In this document: positions 12,273 through 24,600 of the stretch, one piece after another | Position numbering within the stretch: position 1 is the first letter of the stretch | Layout of the letters: every line of letters starts with the position of its first letter | Assembly (NCBI RefSeq): GCF_963966145.1 | Contig: NC_091051.1 | Span: forward strand, 14,260,001-14,324,000 | Direction of reading: 5' to 3' | DNA from: Tenebrio molitor | Lineage: Eukaryota > Arthropoda > Insecta > Coleoptera > Tenebrionidae | Length of the DNA stretch: 64,000 nt | Translations under genes and position numbers: made by a program | The notes under the pieces: model-generated | What the model was told of the DNA's origin: nothing | What the model saw: the letters and a program-made list of their open reading frames with translations, nothing else | Databases searched by the model: none

Positions 12273-13166
12273 CAGGCTGTCTTTAAAAAAAACGGCCCAG
12301 GCTATAACTTTGCTATTGATAACTCAAATGAAAAAAATTATACAGGAAACGAAATGACTAAAAATACTACAAACCTGAGTGAGCATATAATTTTTATACC
12401 ATCTACCCATTTATGGGCAATGGGCAACTTTTATTTTTCAAATAGTAACGGCATAAAAAACTATACACTTTGATAACAAAGTTAACCGACCTCCATTATT
12501 CAATGATTTTTATGAATAATAATTAAATAAATAAAATTTGCAACATGAAACGTGCGTAAAATTGACATTTGAGTGAAGTTCAATAAATTTTCGTCAATTT
12601 TTGTTATCAAAGGGTATAGTTTTTTATGCCATTACAATCAGGAAAAAAAAACTCTAACAGAATCAATAATAGTAATTATACACCAAGGTAGAGAAGACAT
12701 TTTTTTAAGCCGAGGTATACAGAAACGAGGCTTAAAATTGTCTTCTCTACCGTGGTGTATATATGTATAATTTTTTTCACTACTAGATACGTTAAAACCC
12801 TTTCTAATAATAATTATTAATTAAATTATTTTGTCCGATGCGACGATCCGAGTTCTCATTTTTCAACGGTTGCTATGAAAATTGAAAATCGTCTGTCTAC
12901 GTTAACCAATGATATCAAAGAAAATCTTTCGTTGCTAGGTGACGGCTGTTCATTATTAACCACTGACGCCTTCTAAGACTAGTAGTGAAAAAAAAATTAT
13001 AGATTACCATTTGAAAAATAAAAGTTTTCCATTGCCCATAAATAAAAATTATGTGCTCACTCAGGTTTGTAGTGTTTTTAGAGCCATTCCGTTTCCTGTA
13101 TAATTTTTTTCATTTGGGTCATCAATAGCAAAGTTATAGCGTGGGTCGTTTTTTTAAGACAGCCTG
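12273..13166. mobile_element. Foldback element, 894 bp, CAGGCTGT ends
   Basis: TA-flanked termini CAGGCTGTCTTTAAAAAAAA and the inverted partner ending AAGACAGCCTG. The two arms stay alignable for about 190 bp: both contain ATTATACAGGAAACG/CGTTTCCTGTATAAT-like, CAAACCTGAGTGAGCA/TGCTCACTCAGGTTTG and TGGGCAATGG/CCATTGCCCA segments. The middle carries a smaller inner palindrome around 12680-12765 (ACACCAAGGTAGAGAAGAC / GTCTTCTCTACCGTGGTGT). No transposase is visible; ORFs at 12225-12473 and 12573-12770 are arm translations. Confidence 0.85.
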
Positions 13167-13275
13167 TATTTAATTATACCTTATCCAGAAAGCAAATTAA
13201 TCGAAAGTAAAATAACAAGACGGATATTTTTTTTTATTTATCAGATTTATCGGATAGATAGATTTTACGAAAACT

Positions 13276-13408
13276 TTTTGCTTTGACAATTTTAGGAGTT
13301 GAATTTGAGCATTTTTATTCTAGTCAGGTCCGAGAGCTTTAGCTCGAGGGTTTAATCTTTGAATAAAAATGCGCAAATATCAACGAGTAAAACTGTCTAA
13401 AGCAAAAA
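13276..13408. repeat. 133-bp palindrome
   Basis: Arms TTTTTGCTTTGACAATTTTA and TAAAACTGTCTAAAGCAAAAA, with an inner pair GAGCATTTTTATTC / GAATAAAAATGCGC and a CGAGAGCTTTAGCTCG centre. Non-autonomous hairpin repeat. Confidence 0.65.
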
Positions 13409-13859
13409 TGTTTAAAAGTGAAAATTGGGAAATTTATCAGATATAAAAAATTAGGTCGTGTTATTTTTGGCAAGATTAATTCCAGAATACAAATTTTAAC
13501 GTTAGGTAATTATTTATTTATAATACAGTAATTAAAAACACAATTATTAAAAACAATTTGAGAATTTGAGAGGAGTAGCATGCAATTTTAATCACTTTTG
13601 ACAGATGACAGCGTAGTAGGACGTTTTTTCGCAATAAACATTTTTGATTGGATGGAAGCAAGCGCTCTGATTGGCTGAACACGCAGATTTGATGTACGTG
13701 GGAATTAATCAACATTAATTTAATCCTCAATGATATAATATGTATTATGAGGAGATTTGATTAAGGATTAAAAATCAGTGTGCACCAAGATTTTTTTTTT
13801 ATTTTTAGAAAACATCTGTTACAGTATTGAGTTATAAATAAATAAGTTATGAAACTATA

Positions 13860-14834
13860 CAGGCTGTTTGATAAAAAACGGCTCAACCCATAATTTTTTA
13901 TTTATTATCCGATTTCAATGAACAAAAAAACCGAAGGTATGGTTTTTCATGCGCTACGAAGCAGCCATAAAATAATTTTTTTTTTGCGTTATTTTCAGTA
14001 GCTTACGATAGTCAACTTTTTTTTTTTAATGGACACATGTATTTTTTAGGCTCAGTCTGATAAAGTTTTTTTTTTTTAATCTAACGATGTATTAAAAGTT
14101 ATCGTTTGGTCCATAGCTGACTGAAAAAAAAAAAATTTTTAATTGTGGTTCAGTTTATAATGAAATTTTCAAGTGTGCCGTGAAAAACAATTGGAATACA
14201 AATAGCAACAAATGTCAAGTGTGAGTTTGAAAATTTTCAGGTGCAATCTTGAAGAGTTTTATTATTATTTTCTTGAAAAACATGAATAATAATTATTATT
14301 ATTATTATTTTTTCTATTAAATTTTTGTTTTTGACTAATTACGATTTTTATTACACTCGACCATAAAATAATAGTCAAATGACTGCTATCCTGCATGACT
14401 GACAATGTTGTTATTTTATACTTAAATAAAAAAAGTTTAAAAAAGCAGATGAAAATTTCTAAGTTGACGTTTATATGACATTTATCGTATTTTGTATTCC
14501 GATTGTTTTTCACGGCAATCTTAAAAATTTTATAATAAGCTGAACCACAAAAAATTGTTTTATTTTTTTTCAGTTAGCTATGAACCAAATGATAACTTTC
14601 AATACATCATTAGATTCAGAAAAAAAAACCTTACCAGACCAAGCCTTAAAAACTACATGTGTCCATTTAAAAAAAAAGTTGACTATCGTTAGCTATTGAA
14701 GATAAAGCCAAAAAAAACCATTTTATGGCTGTTTTGTAGCGCTTGAAAAACTATATCTTCGATTTTTTTGTTCATTGAAATCGGGTAATAAATAAAAAAG
14801 TTATGGGTTGAGGCGTTTTTCATCAAACAGCCTG
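13860..14834. mobile_element. Foldback element, 975 bp, ~340-bp arms
   Basis: TA-flanked ends CAGGCTGTTTGATAAAAAAC and the inverted GTTTTTCATCAAACAGCCTG. The arms remain complementary for roughly 340 bp, including CATTTTATGGCTG/CAGCCATAAAATA, GACACATGTA/TACATGTGTCC, AACGATGTATT/AATACATCATT and GTTTTTCACGG pairs. The outermost eight bases match the 12273-13166 element, so the two probably use the same transposase. The centre (14265-14513) is AT-rich and shows no transposase motif. Confidence 0.85.
14286..14312. repeat. (TTA)n microsatellite
   Basis: Run of TAA/TTA triplets in the loop of the foldback element at 13860-14834. Confidence 0.8.
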
Positions 14835-15557
14835 TATAGCTGCACCAATTTATTTAAAATAAATATCTAGCCACTAGATATTATAACAGTTAATTATAGA
14901 AAGTAATGAACAACGGAAAAAAGTTTTATTTTCTTAATATTTTTTGTCGAGTTATTTAAATTTAATTGAATTTTTATAACGGGTGCAGTCGCCCTAGTAT
15001 GACTTAATTAAAACTAATTCTTTTAATTAATGTAGATACTACTTTTGAGATGAAATGATGTAAATTTAAATAATCTCGAATTACGTTGCAAAAATCATAA
15101 ATTAAAATTTATTTGTTATTAATTTTGTAATTCGTAAATTATTTTAATTAAAATTAAATGCGTTTTATGTATTCATTTTATGACTAACACATTAAAATTA
15201 TTTGAAAGTAATTAATATAACAACCTCATTTCCTTTTTCTTGAGTAATTTAACCAGTTTATGTTAATATATCTTCACGATAAAAACTCTAAATGTAGATT
15301 TCCTTAAATTGTAAAATATTAGAATTACGAATGCTACACGATTCCAATATTTAGATGAAAGCGAAAATTTGAAAAAAAAATCTGTGTCCCTAATGAAAAC
15401 AATTTTCGCAAAGACATGTGTCACTCCAAACCTATGGAACAATATTCTGCTAATGTAAGTTAGTTGAACCGAATATTCTCTTGAAAATTATATATTTTGA
15501 TGTAATTTAGGTAAATTACAGTTGCTATGCTAGTTCGATTGAAAGTAAAAAAAGATA

Positions 15558-15751
15558 TTGGGTGTTCATTTAAATTTATCCTCACAGTTGGCGTTGAAGA
15601 GTTGATTGTGAACGCACCACTCTTAAGTTTGTACACTAAAAACACAAACAACGCAGAAAGTGAGGTTAGATTGTGATCTGTAATACGTGGTGCGTTCACA
15701 ATTGACTCTTCAACGCCTACATATATTTAATACATTTAAATGAACATCCGA
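15558..15751. mobile_element. TCGGGTGTTC MITE, copy 1 (194 bp)
   Basis: Ends TTGGGTGTTCATTTAAATTT and the inverted ATTTAAATGAACATCCGA, flanked by TA on both sides. Inner arms GCGTTGAAGAGTTGATTGTG / CACAATTGACTCTTCAACGC are strongly complementary. Non-coding; the - strand ORF at 15460-15699 overlaps the arm. TA target plus TIR suggests a Tc1/mariner-type parent. Confidence 0.85.
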
Positions 15752-18560
15752 TATAATTTTGATTGTAGGAAAATAAAATATCCACTGATAATATGTTTTG
15801 ATAAAGCTTTACAATTCCTTACACCATCATGATTACTATTTCACCTCAATATTTAAGTTTAAGTTTAATAAAACCGCATTAGATATTTGCATAAATATTT
15901 TTATATGATTTTAGTACACATATCAATTTACTAATCAGGCTGTTCTGCATTCGAACGCACAGATTAACATAAATATTTAGAATCCTTGAAGAAAAAAATA
16001 TTTGTTTAATAAATGAAACCGATCGATATTAACGATTTTGATCAAAACTTTCACGTCTTCATGGCCATTCATAACTCAATTAGCCAATTTATTATTTAGA
16101 ATAAGTAATATTTCTAATCGTAACAATATTTCGACAGATCAATTTCGGACAAGCAACGGGTCCAAACTAAAACTGGAATATTAATTAATTACGAATTGCC
16201 ACCCAAGGAAATTATATACTATCTTCCGAAAACTAAATCTTAAAAATCAGAATTTAAGAATAATCGTGAAATTTGTCCTTCCACCTTGTTCAAAGCTAGG
16301 TTAGATAATTGAGATAATTATTATCACGATTACCAAGTCCATATTGATCTTATCATTAATTATTTTTTAGTGTCTCGGTCTTACTTCAAAGGATAATTGC
16401 TCGAACAGCAAAGCTATGACAATTATTGATAATAAACCGCATAAACGGTGTTATTATAATAATTTAAAATTTTAATAACCATTAACAATTAACAATAATT
16501 TTGGTTTATTCATAAAATTGTAATTGCGCACAAATAGGGAAATAAACACCGTTCCCTTTGTTTTGGCATGATGGGAGGCTATGATTTATTTGTTTATTTT
16601 TTTACTTTTTTATCGTTGGACACACTGTTTGATTGAATATAACATGTTGCTGAATTTCCCGCTTTGTCTGAGTATTCTTCTATTGCAAACTAGTAAAACT
16701 GACAACAATGTACTTACTAGACACTGACGCTGTTTATAACCTGAAACTTAGAAAAACAAAACCTAAATTAATAAATATCAGGAATTGACATGACGACTGT
16801 AGTCATGTCAAAAACTTTACGCATCTGGAGATACACCTATCCAGTGCAATTGTATGGTAACCTTGAAATTTTCCTAATGAAAAATTGTAGGTACTAGCCA
16901 CTAGTTGCATTTACGTCAAAAAATTTCTCCTCGAATTTAATAATAATAGACTAACTTCGTGAATTCCATTTTAAATGTTTTTTTTGAACCAGCATTCAAT
17001 TGAAAATGCACATATAATTTATTACTTTACAAATCCACAAAATATTATCAATAAGAAATCAAAATGCAACGTTGAAAAAATAATTAGGTTCAAATAACAT
17101 AACCTCATAGTTCTAAAGCAAAACGACATTCCATCACAAAGCCTTTTGTTATTGGCTAAGAAGTGAACATGAATGGATTTTAGTCAGGATTTTATCTGAT
17201 TTTGGTGACAAATGAATTAATTTATCACAACAATTAGTTCGTGGTTTGTTTATTGAGGAAATGAAATGAACCAATGACAAAACAATACATCATATGCTGT
17301 TTAAAGATTCTCCGACTAGAAACTTTTAAACGACATTACGACTACATATACGTTTTTATTAAGATGTCAGCTGGTACTCAAACAGCATTACTAACAAGTG
17401 ATACCCACTAGAGTTGTCTCTTTAAACAATTTCTAATAATTTCTATTTATAAAAGTCAACGATTTAATTGTCAAACAGTTTTAACAATCTATTATTCAAG
17501 TTCCGAAGCATTATTTTCTGAAGAATTTAGCATACATATTTTTTCTTTCTTTATAAACATGATGACCATCTAGTTCTGCCAATAAATCTGACAACAGTTC
17601 ATCTCATTTAATGCAGTTGTGTTTTTTTTGTGAATAATTAAAAATCCTTTCACATGTTCAGAATCATATTACTGACAGGTTTTCCCAAGAATGTCTCCAA
17701 GCTAACTGACAAAAATCCACACAAAAAATTTTCTATTTAAGGCAACGCTACACTTTCAGCCGTCAATTTGAAATATTTATAAGATTATAAAATAAGTTCA
17801 ACATTCCAAAAATTTGTCTACCTAATGAATGGCCTTTAATTTAAAGTTTTTACGTAAGCACTCTTAATTATCTAAAATATTTAGTGCACGATATCTACGA
17901 CAAACCATTTGACAATTCCCCCAAAATTACGATACTATGTCAGTTTTAATATTTACAGTCAACAGTTCCTGTAATCAATTCAAAAGAGACAATTAACGGC
18001 ACTACGTAGAGAAACGCCAAATTTCTTGCCGTTATTAGAAGAAAGCTGCATAACTTGCCAATCACGATTTCATTTAAATAGGTTTTATGACCGTGACCGC
18101 ACGTGACTAACGCTCTCAAAGATACACTTTTCTTAAAGCCGTTCAATTTTCCAATTGATCAGCGGGAGCACCATTACCAAATATGTGACCTTTCGACCGT
18201 AAATATCGCTACCTGCTCGTCCGCTTAAATAAATGATTGTGTCGTGTTAAGGTGAGACAACAGCTGGTGCCTCTCCTGCAACGCTCTTACGCAAAGCAAA
18301 CAAAAAATCTTGCAGAGCACAAGACAAGCCTCGGGCCCGTCCGATCGCTTCCTGCATCCGAATTCTATTCTAATTGGCCTTATGCTGATTAATTAATCCG
18401 GGTAACCGGAAGAATCCGTGGCCACACGACTCGGGATTACTAACAAACAGGGTGGAGCGAGCGAAAGCGCTCGACGCCAACTTCGAGCAATGCCCTACCA
18501 TTATAAACTACGACCACTGCACAAGTCTACTCTATACTCCACCGACAATTAGTGTAGATA
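15752..18560. other. Intergenic upstream of gene 1
   Basis: No exon or transposon ends recognised in 15752-18240. From about 18240 to 18560 the sequence becomes richer in G+C, as expected for a promoter-proximal region of the gene starting at 18628. The - strand ORF at 17946-18146 has no recognisable features. Confidence 0.4.
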
Positions 18561-18572
18561 AAAGTGAAGGGG

Positions 18573-18580
18573 TATATAAG
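18573..18580 (+). promoter_or_regulatory. TATA box of gene 1
   Basis: TATATAAG lies 55 bp upstream of the ATG at 18628. Transcription would start about 18603, giving a very short 5' UTR of around 25 nt. Confidence 0.75.
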
Positions 18581-18627
18581 CCTCTTCCAATTTGTAGTTG
18601 GACTATTTTGAAGTGTTAACAAGTGCA

Positions 18628-21600
18628 ATGAAAACGGTAATCAACTTTATTGTGTCTCTCTTCTTTTTCTTCTTTTTTCGCAAAAACTCGAGTGCTCTTC
18701 CAGTGCTTCTAACCTGTGCTTGTGCCCTTTGCGTTTTCACGCTTCGCTTAGTCGAGTGGTTCTTTCGCAGTTAATATAATTACACGTGTTGTGGCCTCAA
18801 TCGGCGGTGATTTTTCAGTAAAATTGTAAAAGTATCTCGAAGGCTTTTTACATTTTTTCATTCCGACGCTCGGTTCTTTCGGAAGTGATTAAGTCGGCCA
18901 GTTTTTCGATAAATCTGTCACGGGCAGGTTATTATATGCAGTTCTGCTGTCGCGCCGTATTTATTGCAATTGCACGGTTCAGGTTTCCTTATTGGATGAA
19001 ATGGAAATTAATTGATCCAGTGTAAGGATTGTCGGGATCAAACGGAATGTTCGAAACCGAAAAAGATAAATTTCTTGTTCGATTTAATTATTTAGTACCT
19101 TCTCGTGTAAATGCTAACGTTTGGTTGTTTCTGTAATAGCACCTTTGAGAATCAAACGCTATTTCACGTTTAACGTTCATATTTGTAAATTATTAATAAA
19201 TTGTTAATAAATCATTAGGTAAGAAACGTTCAAGGCGACAATACGGTATTTTAAAATAATTTCAATGATTTTACCGAGTAATATATCATGCGTTCAAATT
19301 AAATCCTGGGTTGAGTAGGCGTTGGAATAAGTAAACCTTTCAGAACAGTGTAAAGTTTGAATTTCCCGCCGTTTGACACGAATGACATTTGTTTATGTTT
19401 AATCGGCACATAATTGAACATGTCTGTTCTCAGCAAGGGTGCTCTTAGATATTTGCTTCAAGAATAGGAATCGTTAGTTGTTCTATTTTTAATCTAAAAC
19501 ATTGCAAAGAAAGAAAAATTGTTTCTAAATGTTAGGATAGCTGTCAACATGCTCCAATTAATTTACACTTTAAAAAAGCACAACAATTGACGGTTTCCAA
19601 CGCCTTCCCAGCCCAGAATTTCATTTGAACGCGTGATATTATACGCATGTTCTACTTGAAAAAAATGTTTAATGAAATTTTCAGTTTCGTGAAAAGTCGT
19701 TAAACAGTCTGAATCATATTTTATATAGGTATTATGGACCAATAAATTAGATTTAAAAAATTACAAGAAAAATACAGACATGGAAAGTATATACATATGT
19801 ACAAGTTGTCAAAATTATTAAATTTGTTGTTTTCGTTTCAGTAAAATTACAGAAATAAGAAATTTTAAAAATACGTTTGACTATATTTGAAAAAAATTAA
19901 TTAAGTACATAGAGGGAGCAAGGTAACATTTGCTAATTTGTGTGACAGGAAATAGCAAAATACATCTAAAAACGATTGCTCTAATTGGGTTAAGGTTAAA
20001 TTTTAGATTGTCAATCTGAATTATCAAAAAATATTACTCCAAAAATATAAATTTCTAAAATGTTGTTCTTGCAATAAGAACATTTATGTACTTCATTTCA
20101 ATAAATCAATTTTGGGTGAAACCTATTGACAATGCAAGTAGTAGGTTAAGATGTATCGGGTGTTCATTTAAATTTCCGGTCAAAGTTAGCGTCGAAGAGT
20201 CGATTGTGAACACACCACTCGTGTAAAAACGTAAAATTTAAACAGCTGATCCGTGATCCGTAATCCGTAGTGTGTTCACAATCGACTCATCAACGCCAGC
20301 TCTGGCCGGAAATTTAAATGAACACCCGATTCTTCACTTAAAGTATTTTAAGGCAAATTTTAAAAAATGACAATTCAATAAGCATTGTGTTGGTGCCATT
20401 TTGAATTTGACCTTTTTTTTTAATTCATTTTGAAATTTTCACTAACTGAATTTTTATAAATAATTTTGTGAATTTGCAATTGATAGATATGTATTTTCAA
20501 GTGTTTGCATCAACTTGAGCAGTTAATTGCCAGTTTCTGCTTTGATTTTTTTTTAATATTTACTAATTTTGCAATCTATGGCCTCTGTGTGGCACAAAAA
20601 AATTAAATTAACATTCAAATTTAAATTAACACTTAATAGAATTCAATAACCAACATATGTTATCAACACCTTACACAGCACATTTGTAACTCCTGAGTCA
20701 TAACTACTCCCTGAAAATCCATTCGGGACAGTAATTACCAAAAATTTTCCACAGCAAACAAAACTTTTTGTTCTTCGTATAAGACGCACGCATTAACCCA
20801 CAAGGCCAATATTCCAAAGCGCAAATCGTCTAATTACAGAAAAAAGAACACATAACGAATCAAATTAAACATGGATATCTACTAATTAAGCCACACAATA
20901 GAAACTTTTTTATTAAAAGAAAATTGTGAATTCTTTACGATTTGAACATCGGCCTTGAACCGTTTCGTCTTGTCACAGTGACAAAAATGTTACAAAATTT
21001 ATGGTACCTAGAAATTGGTAGTCTGCAAAAAGTGTAGACGTAATGGAACTAATAACTAGTATTCCGGTAAGCACTTTATGTAAGTAATAGTTGAAGCGTG
21101 TTCTTTTGGAATGATCGATAAAAAGTGACCATTTAATTATAGTTTCTCGAATTATGTTCATATTTCTACGGATAAGTGTGAAGAGAAAGACAGTTTCTCG
21201 TCACGATTCTCCTTTAATCAAAATCTTTGCGTTAATTAGCCCTGCATGAATGCAGAAATTATGTAAAACAATTTTCAGTGAGTGCATTTATAATGCGAAG
21301 TGCCAATGCGGAGTGAAATAAATACAAAAATTATTTCTAATTTAACGGTCCTCAAACAATTATCATTTTTTACTTTTACAAACAGCGAATAAAATCAACG
21401 AGTGAAACAATTCAATTTCTCGCAAAGATATGCAGACACTTTTACAGGATGTTGGAGTTGCTGAGAGTCACCGAAACGAACATGAATAAAAAGTGCAACA
21501 AGAGGAAAGAAACGAGTAGAAAGGAACATGATTTAAAACATGTAAACAAAAGGAATCCTAGGAATAAAGTGCTACAAGGTGAACATACCGATCGTTCTCG

Positions 21601-24600
21601 AGTAATTATTATAAATAAACAGATAAATAAACCTACGATAATAAATATAGGTCGTGTGTTTTGTAGGAGGAGATTGTCGATTTAATCGATTTGAATAGAA
21701 ATTATAAATAAACTGAAAAACACTTGTGCAGAGGATAAATGTCGTGTAGGAGTATCGATGCAGAAATCGTCGATATTGCCGATTTGTTTCCGTTATTTGG
21801 GTTATCACCTTCAAGACTTGAACTTTAAAGTAAAAGTAACTCATCTCTCAAGTTCACAACGACGAGTCGGAATTTTGGCCTATTGACACATCGCTTAATC
21901 ACTGTAAAATCCACGAATTAAGTGTTTCTAGAAAATCCACCGCAAATTAATACATCGCCTCAACTCCTAATTAAAATCCATTTTGTAATTAAAAATAATT
22001 AAACGCAGCAAAGTGTTACATTTAAATGACACACGTTTACTTTTACTTGTGGTTTCTTAACAATCAGTACTCTGTTCGGTGGCAATTTGCAACAATTGAT
22101 GTTGGTCAATTGATCCCGAAATTGTTGCGCTTTTGTATTGCATTTACTTTCATTCCTGCTTGATCTGTATTCCTAATACGGCTCATTGCAGTCGCGTAAG
22201 TGCATTCAATCACATGCAGCGATTCACGTACAGATTAGGAAAATGTGAAGGATTGCACGGTGGTGGTCTTGTCAAGTGATTTTTCACGAACGAACTTGAA
22301 CCAGTTTTTATTGGCGAAGATCAATAGTTCAATGTTCGCGATCTTGATAGTAAAAAATAGTAACAAATATTAATTGCTTGTTTCCTTAGTGAGAGTTTTT
22401 TTTTTCATTTTGCCGGCAGCTTTCTCACTGTTTTTTATTCAAACTCATTTATCAGTAAAAGCGATCGGATTTTTTGTTGACATAACTACTCGTATCATTA
22501 TAATTCACTCATTCATGTAATTTACTTACTGCTACATAATGTACTTTTCTGAGTCGTGAAATTAACATACATCTTAAACCAACGTATAATAAATGTGTAA
22601 TTATCACATTCCACAAAAATTAATTGGTGTAAATTTTTTATAAACTCTAGAACTAGTTTTCTGTTTCATTGTTGCACTCTCTAATCGTTTGATTTCGTCA
22701 AAAATAATCTAATTATCGCGGTTATTGAATCAAAATGCCTGAAATTTCTATTGTAGCTCATTTCGTAACAATTAATGAAATACGTATTTTTTTATTTATT
22801 TGAATTGTTATGGGAAATGAAATATTTAAAATTGTAACTTTTGTAAAAAAGAAAAGTGCTTTCCGATCATTAAACCAGACGATTTGCCATGGAAAACAAT
22901 AGATACTGAGTGATATTTCCTTTCAGCTCACAAATTACTTAATTTGTGACCCAATTCGATGAAAAGTTATATACTCACCGTAAACCATTATTGCGTTGCT
23001 TACAAATTATGGTTCCAACTTGCATACGATTACGCTATCGATTACCATTCAATGATACAATTCCTTTTCTCACGCATATTATTGTCATATCACAACACAA
23101 TAACTTGGATCAATGTCTGAAGTAGATGAGATAAGAGGACAAAAAAATGTAACCATAATGGTCAAGGAAAACCAAGTCGAAAATAATAGAATTTTTTCAC
23201 AAATCATTTTGCTTTGAATAGATAATGGAACCTTCGAATTGCTCTCGAAGTCGTAATTTGGATTTTTTTTTTTTGTTGCAAGAGTAAAATCGTGATACGG
23301 CACCGTGACAATGCAATAACAAAGAAGAAGCCTAATAAATAAGCATAAATTACAAATTGTATTGTATAATTTTAAAGGTGTGACTAGAAGTATTTTATTT
23401 GCTCAGGTTGTAGCAGCAAGGTGACAACCAAGCTACTTTCGATATCTGCTTAAACCTAATTTAATTAGCCATTAGAAGTATCATCTACTTGAATTCATGA
23501 TTTGTCACTATTTAAAAATTCTAGTATTTTATAAAAACTCTTCTAGAAGTATCGGGTGTTCATTTAAATTTATCCTGAAAGTAGGCGTTGAAGAGTCGAT
23601 TGTGAACGCACCACGGATAACGGATCACGCAAGGCACCCAAACTATACCTTAATTTTGATGGTTGTGTAAATTTTGAAAATGTGAATGTTAGATTTACCG
23701 ACAAAACATTCAAGAAGTTTTAAAAATCAGAAAAATGGAATAGAACGAGGTTTTAATTAATAAAAAATAGAAAATAAATAAATAAAAACTATGAACTTAA
23801 TATTTTATCATCACTCATATTGACAAATTGTAAATAACTTTGACAATTTCATCATTCATATGTGACAATTTCAATAAAGCATGATTTAGAGTAATTTTTT
23901 TATGACAGAAAAATGATCGCAATAGTACAGTCACAGCCATGGAATTTCGCCAGTCGTCGTCATTCCACTGACATTAGCTGTAAAACAGGTTTTACATATT
24001 TATAACCCAACATTGGAATTTTTGACATGGATGCCAAAAACGTTACTGGTGGCATTTTGATTTTTATTGTGCGTGACAGAATTTCTGTCACAAAAATTTT
24101 CAATGCCAGTCATAGTGACAATAAAGCTTAGGCTACACAAGTTTTTTCGAATTGGGTGATTTATAATTGATTTCATATAAATGTTCATCAAGTGAGCTGT
24201 GCATTTGTAAAAGCACCTTTAATTTAGTTACATTACAAAAGTCACATTTATGAAGGTCATGTCCAATAAATCTTTACTTGGTAAAAATACAAAGACAAAA
24301 ACAAATAAGAATTACTTTAATTTAATCAGTAAAAAGACGTAATATTGCTTTTGAAATCAGCAATGTTAAAATGAACAAAAACTAAAAAATTAGTCAAATC
24401 GGGTTCGCGCAGAGCAAGCAACTTTGAAAGTTAAAGTCACTAGCTTTAGCTTTACTACCAACAGAAAATCAGATTTTCATGGCTTGCTTAGATGCACATT
24501 TATATGAAATTGAGTATATGTGGCAACTCTCTAGATAGGATAGATTTCTTCGATGGTTCATAATCGCGCAATTTTGAAAATTGTCAAGTCAGTGTGCAAT

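Noticed and set aside
13518..13730. 70-codon - strand ORF between two foldback elements
   Set aside because: Hydrophobic AT-driven frame without any supporting feature.
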